Notes: generated by a model not told the origin, from the letters alone. A DNA stretch of 64,000 nt from Corynebacterium terpenotabidum Y-11 (GCF_000418365.1 NC_021663.1:372001-436000); one strand, 5' to 3'; shown: positions 35,321 through 43,514, numbered from the stretch's first letter. Translations and numbers: made by a program.

Positions 35321-35400
35321 GCTCGGTCCTGCTGGGTCCTGCTGGGTCCTGCTCGGTCCTGCTGGGTCCTGCTGGGTCCTGCTGGGTCCTGCTGGTCTTG
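35321..35400 (+). repeat. 10-bp tandem repeat array after purT
   Basis: Seven aligned 10-mers GCT[G/C]GGTCCT (35321-35390) plus a degenerate eighth (GCTGGTCTTG) sit 9 bases after the purT stop. Two units carry C instead of G at position 4. The tract is non-coding and CT-rich sequence follows. A likely slippage-prone locus; no function is evident. Confidence 0.95.
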
Positions 35401-35464
35401 TTGTCCCTCTCTGCCCCCTCGGCCCTTTGTTGGCTCTCGGTGCCCCTCTCTCCCTCTCTCTACT

Positions 35465-35559
35465 CGGAAGTCGTCGTGAGAGGCTGCTGAGACCGAGTTT
35501 CATCAGCCTGCCACGACGACTTTCGGAGGGCTTACCGGCTCTCGCGACGACTTCCGGGA
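35465..35559. repeat. Composite inverted-motif element, left copy
   Basis: Contains three copies of a ~16-base motif (CGGAAGTCGTCGCGAGAG-like): one forward at 35465, two reverse at 35512 and 35539. The forward and first reverse copy can form a long hairpin. The stretch 35465-35551 aligns without gaps to 37056-37142 (offset exactly 1591), with an identical 18-base block TACCGGCTCTCGCGACGA at 35533-35550. It ends 16 bases from the 3' end of the DUF559-like gene. Confidence 0.85.
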
Positions 35560-35575
35560 AGTAGGCGGCGCGTCG

Positions 35576-36724
35576 TCATGCGGCAGCCCGGTTCACGGCG
35601 TTGCCAAGGAGCCGGAGCAGCTTGGCCCGGTTGGCGAACAGCTCGGCGTCCACCCTGATGACTTCCCATCCGAGGTCCTTGAGTTCCTGGATCTGATCGA
35701 TGTCGCGCTTGGTCCGGGCGACGTTCCCGTGACCGGATCCGTCGTAGTACAGCGCCACTTTCAACTGTGGACATGCGAGGTCGAGCACCGTCCACGTGCT
35801 TGCCGGGAGATCCACCCGGACCTGCGATGACCAGTGGAATCCCTCGGGAAGCTGATCCCGCACCACAAGTCGAAGCAGCGACTCCCGGGGAGACTGCGCG
35901 CCATAGTCAACGAGATGCAGGATGCCGTCCAGCTTCGCCTTCGCGACCAGACCACGACATGCCTGCACGATCTCCTCCACCGTGACTGTGGTGCACTGCA
36001 GATAGGCATCGATGAACTGGATCGCTCTGACCTGGACATTCAGTAGTCCGGGAATCTCCGGGCTGGACCAGCTGTGGGTCTTCTTGAAGATGGTCTTCAG
36101 GCACTGGGCGGCGGCGACCGGAGCAGTCACGCACCGGAGTTCCGGACACCGGGGATCCGGGGCCACCGTCTCCCTCGTCAGGCATGCCGGCCACGTCCGG
36201 AAGGTCGGCACCAGTCTCTTCTCCGCGGCGGTCGATGATCTCCCTCGGCCGGTTCGTCTGCCCTCGACGAGCAGCACTACCTGAGCTGAATCCGCCCAGT
36301 GGATCAGACCGTGGAACGCCGCGGCGCCCCACCCGGATATCACCGCGTCCCGGTGCCGCATCCAGTGGGCACGCGCCCTGGTGATGATGTCCACGAGGAA
36401 CAGGCCGGGCCGGTCACCGGTCACCTGTCGCGGCGTGTCTGGTCCGAGGAGCAGAAAGAGGACGCCCCGGGCGACGGTGAGGTATTTCTCGTGGCCAAGC
36501 GCGTACTTGGTGACCTGGCCGGAATCCAGTGCTTCCTTCCGGAGAAATGGAAGCCGGTGCGGCAGTATCCGTCGGGAGTGCTCGGGTCCTCTACCGGGGC
36601 GGAGCCTGCCCTCATCCCTTGCCCGACGCCACCACTGATGTTCAGTCTCTGTCGGTGGAGGTGTCGGTGACGCTGCCACCCTGTCCGATTTCGCTCTTTC
36701 AGTTGCCACTTGGTCTGTGACCAC
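35576..36724 (-). CDS. DUF559/Vsr-like endonuclease-fold protein with AbiEi-like N-terminal part
   Basis: 382 residues. N-terminal ~160 residues include an AbiEi-like segment (AVISGWGAAAFHGLIHWADS); the C-terminal ~110 residues resemble DUF559 (PD-(D/E)xK, Vsr-like): SPRESLLRLVVRDQLP, VLDLACPQLKVALYYDGSGH and QELKDLGWEVIRVDAELF. The usual acidic residue before DG is Tyr here (YYDG), so nuclease activity is uncertain. GTG at 36724 has AGGGGGA upstream. Codon quality is looser than neighbours. The gene is bracketed by two direct copies of a composite repeat; no cognate toxin gene is seen beside it. Confidence 0.65.
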   Translation of the reverse strand: MVTDQVATERAKSDRVAASPTPPPTETEHQWWRRARDEGRLRPGRGPEHSRRILPHRLPFLRKEALDSGQVTKYALGHEKYLTVARGVLFLLLGPDTPRQVTGDRPGLFLVDIITRARAHWMRHRDAVISGWGAAAFHGLIHWADSAQVVLLVEGRRTGRGRSSTAAEKRLVPTFRTWPACLTRETVAPDPRCPELRCVTAPVAAAQCLKTIFKKTHSWSSPEIPGLLNVQVRAIQFIDAYLQCTTVTVEEIVQACRGLVAKAKLDGILHLVDYGAQSPRESLLRLVVRDQLPEGFHWSSQVRVDLPASTWTVLDLACPQLKVALYYDGSGHGNVARTKRDIDQIQELKDLGWEVIRVDAELFANRAKLLRLLGNAVNRAAA

Positions 36725-37020
36725 GGTATCCCCCTATGGATCCCCTCGATGACCTGCATATCGTGTGTGATTCATCGGCACGGTGGTCCCCTGACCGCTC
36801 CGTGTCGCGGATCAGTACACCGGTAGTCGCGGAAGGACGCAAGACCACCCGGGATAGGTGTGGATAACCCGGTCGACACTGTCCACAGGAGAGCGGGGGT
36901 CTTGAAAATGTGTGACGGGAATGCTTCGGTCTCTCCGCGTCGGTTCTCCCCGCTCTCTGCCTCCACTCCTCTGCCTTCTGCCCTCTCCCCATTCCCCGGG
37001 ACCTTTCGGGGCCTCCTGAG
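36725..37020. other. Non-coding stretch between the DUF559-like gene and the right composite element
   Basis: No gene is supported. It contains TGTGGATAA (36859-36867, a perfect DnaA-box match on the complementary strand) and CTGTCCACA (36879-36887, one mismatch to the actinobacterial box), facing each other. Two boxes are too few for an origin. The rest is CT-rich and low complexity. Confidence 0.5.
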
Positions 37021-37150
37021 ACCCGAAAGTCATCGCGAGGGGCTTCCCCCTATTCCGGAAGTCATCGCGAGGGGCTGCTAATTTCCGGCCTGAGCAGCCT
37101 GTCACGACGACTTCCGGAGGGGATACCGGCTCTCGCGACGAGTTTTCGGG
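37021..37150. repeat. Composite inverted-motif element, right copy
   Basis: Carries four motif copies: CGAAAGTCATCGCGAGGGGC at 37024, CGGAAGTCATCGCGAGGGGC at 37056 (both forward), and reverse copies at 37103 and 37124. It aligns with the left element over 87 bases at constant offset in the same orientation, so the pair are direct repeats bracketing the DUF559-like gene. It has one more forward motif than the left copy. Confidence 0.85.
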
Positions 37151-37182
37151 GATGGGGCGGGGATGGAGAGGTGGACCGGCGG

Positions 37183-37959
37183 TCAGTCCTTCCCGTGCAC
37201 GGCCTCGATCTCGACCTGCACGAGCCAACCCTCCACCGGCTGCTCGGCCACGCCCACAGTCACCAGCGTCGGACGGGTGCGGTTCTCGGTACCGGGGTAG
37301 ATCTCGCTGACGGTCACCGGGGCACGGGTGGAGGTCGCCGATGTTTCCGGATTCTCCGAGGGCTCCGCGCTCCCGGAGGTGCCGCTGGTGTCGGACGCGT
37401 CGGCGTCCCTGTCCTCCTCCTGGGGCCGCTCAGAGTCAGACGCTGCCGTGCTGCTGCTCAACGCCGTGGTCTCCACCGGTTCGGTGAGCAGGGAGCGTCC
37501 GGTGTCCCGGTCGATGTTCGCGAAGTACCGGCGGTATGCCCGCTGCCAGCCCTCGAAATCCACCCCGTCCTCCCCGTCCGCCGCGAGATAGACCCGTACC
37601 GTCGCGACCTCGTAGAGCTTCAGCTTCCGGTCCGCCAGCAGAGCCTCGATCTTCTCCAGCACCTGCAGCGACTGCGCCTCGGTGATGGTCATCCCGTCGG
37701 GAAGGTTGCCGTCGTCGTCGAGCAGGGCGGGGTCCACGAAGGACATCGGGGACCCGTCCTCGGCGGCAACGTTCAGGCGGTCCGGTCCGAGGGCGGAGGA
37801 GCGGTAGATCGAGGCGTCCGCCGGGATAGAGATACCGGCCGCCGCGGGGTCAGTTTCGTCACCGACGCTGCTGGAAAACACCGCGTCCTCGGTACAGGCG
37901 GTGGCACTGAACAGCAGGGTCGTCCCGGTCAGCACTGCGGTCATGCGGCGAAATCTCAT
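37183..37959 (-). CDS. Lipoprotein with Rid (YjgF/UK114)-like domain
   Basis: 258 residues with a signal peptide and lipobox (LLFSATAC, Cys at ~22). The mature part follows the Rid-family pattern: SLQVLEKIEALLADRKLKLYEVATVRVYLA, shown here in halves (SLQVLEKIEALLADR, LYEVATVRVYLA), WQRAYRRYFANI, and the C-terminal TLVTVGVAEQPVEGWLVQVE with IEAVHG. A ~60-residue Ser/Glu/Asp-rich loop is inserted before the last strand. Rid proteins are normally cytoplasmic enamine deaminases; a membrane-tethered exported version is unusual. The usual catalytic Arg near the C-terminus (R-x-x-V/T) has a counterpart RTRPTLVTV. Function unknown. Confidence 0.75.
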   Translation of the reverse strand: MRFRRMTAVLTGTTLLFSATACTEDAVFSSSVGDETDPAAAGISIPADASIYRSSALGPDRLNVAAEDGSPMSFVDPALLDDDGNLPDGMTITEAQSLQVLEKIEALLADRKLKLYEVATVRVYLAADGEDGVDFEGWQRAYRRYFANIDRDTGRSLLTEPVETTALSSSTAASDSERPQEEDRDADASDTSGTSGSAEPSENPETSATSTRAPVTVSEIYPGTENRTRPTLVTVGVAEQPVEGWLVQVEIEAVHGKD

Positions 37960-38046
37960 GGTTCTCCTTGGACTCGTCGGGGCACCGACTTATCCACGAT
38001 CATACGAACGCATCCGCACCCCCGTGCGGCAGGCGTCCTCCGCTGG

Positions 38047-38970
38047 TCAACCCCGACGCGGACCGGCAGAGGTCACCTCGAGGCAGCCCTGACTCCCGCA
38101 GTGGGCGGTGGCGGGGTCGGCGGCGCAGGAATCGCAGAGCAGGATCATGTCGCGGCAGTCGTCGTTGACGCAGTTGCGGTAGGTGTTCGTCGCGCTACCG
38201 CAGTGGAGGCAGTGGCCCAGCTGGGTGGCGTCGTCACTGAACTCCATGTGCATGCGTTTGTCGAAGACGTAGAGAGATCCCTCCCAGAGGCCGGTGTCGG
38301 CGAACTGCTCGCCGTAGCGGACGATGCCGCCGTCGAGCTGGTAGACCTCGGAGAACCCGCGGTCGATCATGAGTTTGCTGAGGACCTCGCAGCGCACGCC
38401 GCCGGTGCAGTAAGTGACGACGGGTCGGTCCTTCAGCTCGTCGTATTTCCCGGAATCGAGCTCGCCGAGGAAGTCCCGGGTGGTGGTGGCGTCGGGGACG
38501 ACCGCGTCCCTGAAGTGGCCGATGGCGGCTTCCATGGCGTTGCGTCCGTCGAAGAAGACGACGTCCTCACCCTTAGCGGCGCGCTCGGCGACCAACTCGT
38601 TGACCTGGGTGGGGGTCAGGTGGACGCCGCCACCGACCACGCCGTTCTCATCGACCTCCAGGTCGTCGGCGGCGCCGAAGGTGACGATCTCGTCGCGGAC
38701 CTTCACCGACAGCTTCGGGAAGTCATCCGCCGAGCCCTGCGACCACTTGAACTCCATGTCGTGGAAGCCGGGGTACTCCCGGGTACGACGGATGTAGGTC
38801 TTCACGGACGCCAGGGAGCCGCCGACGGTGCCGTTGATACCGTGGCGACTGATGATGATGCGACCGCGCAACCCCAACGACTCGCACAGGGTGCGTTGCC
38901 AGAGCATCACCGAGGTCGGGTCAGCCAGTGGGGTGAAGCGGTAGTACAGGAGGATGCGGGATTCACTCAC
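38047..38970 (-). CDS. trhO: tRNA uridine(34) hydroxylase, rhodanese-domain (UPF0176)
   Basis: 307 residues. Central rhodanese domain with catalytic [18 protein letters not shown] (Cys in the loop CTGGVRC), preceded by [15 protein letters not shown], and the N-terminal acylphosphatase-like [20 protein letters not shown] segment typical of TrhO/YceA. The C-terminal domain has paired cysteines ([20 protein letters not shown], then CDSCAADP) likely binding zinc. TrhO makes 5-hydroxyuridine at tRNA wobble position 34 using O2. It is followed by the Rid-like lipoprotein on the same strand. Confidence 0.93.
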   Translation of the reverse strand: MSESRILLYYRFTPLADPTSVMLWQRTLCESLGLRGRIIISRHGINGTVGGSLASVKTYIRRTREYPGFHDMEFKWSQGSADDFPKLSVKVRDEIVTFGAADDLEVDENGVVGGGVHLTPTQVNELVAERAAKGEDVVFFDGRNAMEAAIGHFRDAVVPDATTTRDFLGELDSGKYDELKDRPVVTYCTGGVRCEVLSKLMIDRGFSEVYQLDGGIVRYGEQFADTGLWEGSLYVFDKRMHMEFSDDATQLGHCLHCGSATNTYRNCVNDDCRDMILLCDSCAADPATAHCGSQGCLEVTSAGPRRG

Positions 38971-38991
38971 CGGGATGAGTGTAGGCGGTGC

Positions 38992-39558
38992 CTACAGAGT
39001 GAGGTGCATCTCCTGGTGCTCGATGCCTTCGACGGTGAAGGGCTCACCGACGGGCTCGAAGCCGTAGGACGCGTAGAACGGCTGGGTCGCGACCTGGGCC
39101 TCGATCTTCACGACGGCCTTCTGGGTCACCGGGTCGAGGGCGGCAGCGCGGCCCCGGGCGACCTCAAGGGTGGCGTCGACGATCTGGCGGGCGATACCGA
39201 AGCCACGGAATTCGGGGAGGACGGCGAGGCGTCCGACCTGCTGTTCCTCAGCGGGGCCGAAGATGCGGGCGGTGCCGACGAGCTTCAGCGGGGAACCGGG
39301 GTCCGGGGTGCCCCACTTGTAGTTGGGGGCGTGGCCGGGGTGCACGTAGGCGAGGACGTGGTGGGTGCCGGGCTCGGCGTCGGCGTCATCGATCTCCGCG
39401 AAACTGGTGTGCTGTTCGTTGATGAACGTGTCCACCCGCAGCTTGTACAGGGCGTGGACCTGGCCGGGCTGCATGGCGAGCAGCTGCTTGCCGGTGATGT
39501 GGATCTCGGGGGTCTCGGCGGTCCCGGACGTGACGTTCGTCTCCTGGGTGTCAGTCAT
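38992..39558 (-). CDS. ElaA-like GNAT family N-acetyltransferase
   Basis: 188 residues. The ElaA-type opening (GQVHALYKLRVDTFINEQHT) and the GNAT motif VGRLAVLPEFRGFGIARQIV (R-G-F-G-I-A) are clear, with QPFYASYGFEPVGEPFTVEG and HQEMHL at the end. It is a second ElaA-like enzyme in this window besides the one at 8.8 kb, with a longer N-terminus. The ATG at 39558 has no clear ribosome site and may be leaderless. It precedes trhO by 21 bases. Substrate unknown. Confidence 0.85.
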   Translation of the reverse strand: MTDTQETNVTSGTAETPEIHITGKQLLAMQPGQVHALYKLRVDTFINEQHTSFAEIDDADAEPGTHHVLAYVHPGHAPNYKWGTPDPGSPLKLVGTARIFGPAEEQQVGRLAVLPEFRGFGIARQIVDATLEVARGRAAALDPVTQKAVVKIEAQVATQPFYASYGFEPVGEPFTVEGIEHQEMHLTL

Positions 39559-40056
39559 GTGACCCAGGATAGACCGTCGGTCTCCAACGGCGGGCCGGGA
39601 CGAGAGGATCCACGAAGGGGAAACTATATCGGTGACGGAACGGTTTTGGCTGCGGCCCGGCAGAGCTGGGGCAGAGCGCGGTACCGCCCGGTCGCGATCA
39701 CCCGGACCACGCCCGTAGCCACCACCACTGAACGGACATGCCATGTTCACCGTCCTCGGAGAACTTCTGGGATCCATGGTGGCCCGGTCGAGTTCCGAAG
39801 GGCACATCAGGAAAAGGGAACGATGGTGACGGACGGCCGCGCAACAAGGAGTGGTGAGGGCATTTCCACCCGAATATCTCAGGATCGTCCTAAACTTGTG
39901 AGGGTGAACTGCCGATCGCAGACCCCCATTCGACCCCGGACACTGCAGCCCTGGAGACGAGACCAGGGGCGGCAACAGTGCCCAGGTCAGGGTCGGCTCC
40001 GGCTGGACCTCTGGCCCGACACCCACTGACACCCACGCCACTCAGGAGAACTGAAC
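39559..40056. other. 498-base divergent intergenic region
   Basis: No credible gene on either strand. Near the GNAT start is AGACCG-T-CGGTCT (39571-39583), a near-McbR palindrome with a five-base instead of six-base centre. TAAACT (39892-39897) is a candidate -10 for the downstream lipoprotein; GGAGAA precedes its ATG. The remainder is unremarkable. Confidence 0.4.
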
Positions 40057-41172
40057 ATGTCCCTTATCTCACGGCGCCTCACCGGCCTCGCCGCACTGGC
40101 CACCGCCGTTGCCCTCACTCTCTCCGCCTGCGGCTCCGATGACAATGGATCCGACAGTTCAGGATCCCCGTCGAACGGTACTGACGCCGCTGACGCAGAC
40201 GCCCAGACAACCGACAATCTCCGGAACCTCTACCGTGACGTCCTCGCACAGGTCTCCACCGACGACTTCGCCGATGCAACCGGCCCCACGATCGACTTCA
40301 CCGGCGACTTCCAATACGCCACGGCTGACCTCAACGCCGACGCCGTGCCGGAACTTCTGGTCAAGGCGACCGGCCAGGAGTTCAGCCCGATCCGGGTGTA
40401 CAGCGCCTCGGACGACGGCACGCAGCTCATCGCCCCCACCAAGATCTTCTACGAGGGGGCATCATCAGCCGGTGGATCCCGGGCCGCGGTGTACACCACT
40501 TCCGATGGTTCCGGACTGTTGCAGGCCGACTGGATGGGCGGGACTGGCGCGGCGAACTCGACACTCTGGAGCTTTGACGGCTCAGAGATGACCGAGTCCG
40601 GTCGTACCTGGAGTTACCGGATCGACCAGGTCCCGTCGGACCTGGCGTCCCTGCAGACCGACATCACCTGGATCTCCACTGACGATTCCTCGGCTCTCGA
40701 CACCCTGAGCATTGGCGGGACAGCGCAGGACGCGGCGTCCGATTCGGGTCCGCAGCCGACGACAGGTGGCGATGCCGGCAGCGGGACCAGTGACAGTGGA
40801 TCGGCAGGTTCCGCAGGGACGCTACCCCAGTCCATGACCGCGTCCTCCTCCCAGATCGGTGGAACCTGTGGCACCGTCGACGGGGTGACTGTCACAGCCG
40901 GAGATTCCACCAGCTGCGGCTTCGCGATGAATGTCGCACAACAACTACTGAGTACTGGATGGGGGCCGGGGCGGGCATATGTCCCCTCGGATCCGACTTC
41001 TCCTACCTCGGGTGGGAGTACGACCGTGACCGCCACGAGTCCCTCGACCGGGACCACGTACACCATGGACTGCAATATGAATCAGGATGGCCGGGGAGGA
41101 CATTGCGAGGGAGGCAACGGTGCCTCGGTGGGCCTCGTGGGCAGCCTGACGAGATACTTGCAGGCTCGCTGA
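40057..41172 (+). CDS. Secreted lipoprotein of unknown function
   Basis: 371 residues. Signal peptide with lipobox LSAC (ATAVALTLSACGSDDNGS, lipidated Cys ~27), a Ser/Asp/Gly-rich linker, a central domain with beta strands (FQYATADLNADAVPELLVKA, resembling VCBS/FG-GAP style D-x-N-x-D-x-x-E calcium loops: DLNADAVPE), a second Ser/Gly/Thr-rich linker, and a C-terminal domain with four cysteines (GTCGTVDG, TSCGFAMN, DCNMNQDG, GHCEGG) consistent with two disulfides. Function unknown. GGAGAA precedes the ATG. Followed by another lipoprotein with a similar linker. Confidence 0.75.
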   Translation: MSLISRRLTGLAALATAVALTLSACGSDDNGSDSSGSPSNGTDAADADAQTTDNLRNLYRDVLAQVSTDDFADATGPTIDFTGDFQYATADLNADAVPELLVKATGQEFSPIRVYSASDDGTQLIAPTKIFYEGASSAGGSRAAVYTTSDGSGLLQADWMGGTGAANSTLWSFDGSEMTESGRTWSYRIDQVPSDLASLQTDITWISTDDSSALDTLSIGGTAQDAASDSGPQPTTGGDAGSGTSDSGSAGSAGTLPQSMTASSSQIGGTCGTVDGVTVTAGDSTSCGFAMNVAQQLLSTGWGPGRAYVPSDPTSPTSGGSTTVTATSPSTGTTYTMDCNMNQDGRGGHCEGGNGASVGLVGSLTRYLQAR

Positions 41173-41296
41173 CCGTTCCTGCGCCGTTCGGCAGCGATGG
41201 TCCCCGTGGGAGTGCCCGGAGTGCTACGCAGTCTGATAACCTCCACACTGCCCCACCGCGCCATAGACTGACAATGAATACCCGAAAGGACCCCTC

Positions 41297-41929
41297 ATGA
41301 GACGTCGTTCTTGGTGTGTGCCCGCCATTCCCGTCCTGTTGACCGCCACCGCACTCACACTCGCCGCCTGTGGTGGAGGGGATGAGTCGGCATCGACCAC
41401 TCAGGCATCCGGGGTGGATCAAGGTACAGAAGACGGCCCGCAACCGACTTCTGCGGGGGAGGCGTCCGGCACTGACGGTAACAGTGTTGAGGGGGGCCCG
41501 AACCCGACGGTTGGGGCCAGCTCGGGATCAGGTCAGCAGTCCGTCCCGGATAGCAGTAGCACCAGTGGCCAGATCACCCTCACCGGAACCGTCGTCGATA
41601 TGACCCCCAGCGAACTCATGGACATCAGCGAGATCAACACGGGCGGGCCGTCACCCAACGGGGAGCCGGATATCAACGGTTACCTCGTGTTGCAGCTCGA
41701 CAGTCCGCAGCAGATCTCTGCACGGAAGTCCGGTGCCCCGGGGACACAGGAGGACAGTGTCAGCTACGTCAGCCTCGCCACCCCGAATGGTTCAGAGAGT
41801 TCCATCAACTGGTCCGGCTACGTCGGTCAGCATGTCACGGTGACCACCACGCCGGAGGGCCTGTGGTTCCCCTCGGACACCGGCCTGCCGCTGGGGATGG
41901 CGCGTCTGTCGGAGGGAACGGTGCTGTAG
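41297..41929 (+). CDS. Secreted lipoprotein of unknown function
   Basis: 210 residues. Signal peptide and lipobox LAAC (TATALTLAACGGGDES, Cys ~26), then a ~70-residue Ser/Gly/Thr linker containing DGPQPTSAGEASG and GGPNPTVGASSG, and a compact C-terminal beta-rich domain (ITLTGTVVDMTPSELM, YVSLATPNGSESSINWSGYV, VTVTTTPEGLWFPSDTG). The linker phrase G-P-Q-P-T matches one in the preceding lipoprotein, suggesting common origin of the linkers. CGAAAGGA precedes the ATG. A strong terminator follows at 42026. Confidence 0.72.
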   Translation: MRRRSWCVPAIPVLLTATALTLAACGGGDESASTTQASGVDQGTEDGPQPTSAGEASGTDGNSVEGGPNPTVGASSGSGQQSVPDSSSTSGQITLTGTVVDMTPSELMDISEINTGGPSPNGEPDINGYLVLQLDSPQQISARKSGAPGTQEDSVSYVSLATPNGSESSINWSGYVGQHVTVTTTPEGLWFPSDTGLPLGMARLSEGTVL

Positions 41930-41936
41930 ACCGGCA

Positions 41937-42008
41937 CGCGTGAAAACCGGTCAAGACCGGTCATTTCGGATGTGCGGCCATCGCAGAATCGGCTCTGGTT
42001 TTCACGCG
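41937..42008. repeat. 12-bp perfect inverted repeat after the lipoprotein gene
   Basis: CGCGTGAAAACC (41937-41948) and GGTTTTCACGCG (41997-42008) are exact complements separated by 48 bases; the intervening sequence repeats ACCGGTC twice (41945-41962). It lies 8 bases after the stop and just before the terminator at 42026, so it may be part of a 3' UTR fold. Confidence 0.8.
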
Positions 42009-42025
42009 GGGACTGAGACATGGAG

Positions 42026-42072
42026 AAATCCCCAGGTGTTCCCGGAGAACACTCGGGTACCTGGGGATTTTT
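42026..42072 (+). terminator. Rho-independent terminator between lipoprotein genes and fpr2
   Basis: A 12-bp stem, AAATCCCCAGGT (42026-42037) and ACCTGGGGATTT (42059-42070), encloses a loop that can itself fold (GTTCCCGGAGAAC), followed by TTTTT. Strong for the plus-strand lipoprotein transcript; the minus-strand fpr2 transcript has only ATTTC after the stem but can use the same hairpin. Confidence 0.9.
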
Positions 42073-42089
42073 GTGAGATGGGGGGCGAC

Positions 42090-43514
42090 CTACGCCTCGA
42101 CGCGAGCCTCGCCGGAGGAGTAGCGGACCATCTCCTCGATCTCGCGGACCTTCTTGCGCTCGCGGCCCTCGGCTTCGCCGAGCGCACGCTCGTGGGCGTC
42201 GAGGTTGTACCAGCCCTCCCAGGTCGTGTAGTCGATGCCGCGGGAATGCAGCAGCTCGATCACGCTCTCCTCGGAGGGGTCCTCGGGGGCGAAACCGATG
42301 CCGGCCTCGGCGTCCTCGAGAAGGTTGGCGACGGCCTGGTTGGCGTCCCCCTTGGTGTTGCCGATCAGGCCCACCGGCCCGCGGCGCACCCAGCCGGTCG
42401 CGTAGACGCCCGGCAGGGTCTCGCGCAGCTCAGCCTCCGGATCTGCGGACCCGGGGACGCCGGCGATGCCGTCCGCGGTCGGTCCTTCGGTGAGGACGCG
42501 TCCGCCGACGTTCGGGATGACCAGTTCCTTGTCGTCCCAGGGGATGTCCTCCGGGCGGTCGGACTTGTAGCCCACGGCGCGGTAGACGTCGCCGACGGGC
42601 CATTCGGTGAACTTGCCGGTGCCGACGACGGTGCCGTCGGCGTACTCGGTGCGCTCGGTGACGAGTGCGGTGACCTGGCCGTTGTCGCTCTTGACCTCGA
42701 CCGGGGACTCGAAGAAGTGCAGGAACAGCTTGTGCGGTGCACCCTTCGGGTCGTTGATGGCGTAGTTCTCGAGGATGGTGCACACCTGGTCGGTGATCTT
42801 CGAGTTATGACGGGCCTCCATGGACGCCTCGTCGTAGTCGATGTCCTCGGGGTCGACGACGACCTCGATGGTGGGGGAGTGGTTGAGCTCCTTGAGCTCC
42901 AGCGGGGTGAACTTCGCCTGGGCCGGGCCGCGGCGTCCGAAGACGTGGACCTCCTTGGCCTGGTTGTTCTTGAGGGACTCGTAGACGTTGTCGGGGATCT
43001 CGGTGACGAGCAGTTCCTCACCGGTCTTCGCCAGGATGCGGGCGATGTCCAGGCCGACGTTGCCGACACCGATCACGGCGACGGACTCGGCGGGCTGCGT
43101 CCACGAGTCGGAGAAGTGCGGGTTGGCGTCGTAGAAACCGACGAACTTACCGGCGCCGATGGTGTGCTCGCCACCGGGGATGTTCAGCTCCCGGTCGTCG
43201 GTGGCACCGGTGGCGTAGATGACGGCGTCGTAGTGCTTCTGCAGGTCGTCGAGGGTGATGTCCTTACCGACGTTGATGTTTCCGAGCAGCCGGATCTGTG
43301 GCTTGTCGAGGACCTTGTGCAGGCTCTTGATGATGCCCTTGATGCGCGGGTGGTCGGGGGCGACGCCGTAGCGGATCAGCCCGAAGGGGGCGGGCATCCG
43401 CTCGTAGAGGTCGATGGAGACCTCGCGGTCGGACTTCATCAGGGCGTCCGAGGCGTAGATCCCGGCCGGGCCGGATCCGATGACGGCGATGCGCAGCGGT
43501 CGGTTGTCAGACAT
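42090..43514 (-). CDS. fpr2: Ferredoxin/flavodoxin-NADP+ reductase (FprA type)
   Basis: 474 residues, adrenodoxin-reductase-like. FAD motif IAVIGSGPAGIYASDALM (residues ~8-25), GLIRYGVAPDHPRIKGI, NADP motif VAVIGVGNVGLDIARIL (~142-158) and the second FAD region VYATGWVRRGPVGLIGNTKG. It transfers electrons from NADPH to ferredoxin, the donor of the ferredoxin-dependent sulfite reductase encoded divergently; in C. glutamicum the equivalent gene is fpr2. The 252-base gap to cysI contains three McbR-type sites. C-terminal ~30 residues are charged (REIEEMVRYSSGEARVEA). Confidence 0.93.
   Translation of the reverse strand: MSDNRPLRIAVIGSGPAGIYASDALMKSDREVSIDLYERMPAPFGLIRYGVAPDHPRIKGIIKSLHKVLDKPQIRLLGNINVGKDITLDDLQKHYDAVIYATGATDDRELNIPGGEHTIGAGKFVGFYDANPHFSDSWTQPAESVAVIGVGNVGLDIARILAKTGEELLVTEIPDNVYESLKNNQAKEVHVFGRRGPAQAKFTPLELKELNHSPTIEVVVDPEDIDYDEASMEARHNSKITDQVCTILENYAINDPKGAPHKLFLHFFESPVEVKSDNGQVTALVTERTEYADGTVVGTGKFTEWPVGDVYRAVGYKSDRPEDIPWDDKELVIPNVGGRVLTEGPTADGIAGVPGSADPEAELRETLPGVYATGWVRRGPVGLIGNTKGDANQAVANLLEDAEAGIGFAPEDPSEESVIELLHSRGIDYTTWEGWYNLDAHERALGEAEGRERKKVREIEEMVRYSSGEARVEA

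Noticed and set aside
35321..35400. 10-base array as a CRISPR
   Set aside because: Units are contiguous with no unique spacers.
32846..35503. 885-codon minus-strand frame antisense to the ECF ATPase and purT
   Set aside because: Covers a strong terminator and two confirmed genes; begins in the 10-base tandem repeat.
36859..36887. Two DnaA-box-like sequences suggesting a replication origin
   Set aside because: Only two boxes, no AT-rich unwinding region and no dnaA/dnaN nearby. A third TGTGGATAA occurs by chance inside cysZ (55656).
39571..39583. AGACCG-T-CGGTCT near the GNAT start as an eighth McbR site
   Set aside because: Its core spacing is five, not six, bases between TAGAC and GTCT, and the neighbouring gene has no sulfur role; kept only as a weak resemblance.
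37171..40029. 952-codon plus-strand frame spanning four minus-strand genes
   Set aside because: Runs antisense across the Rid lipoprotein, trhO and GNAT genes and into the gap; low-complexity shadow composition.
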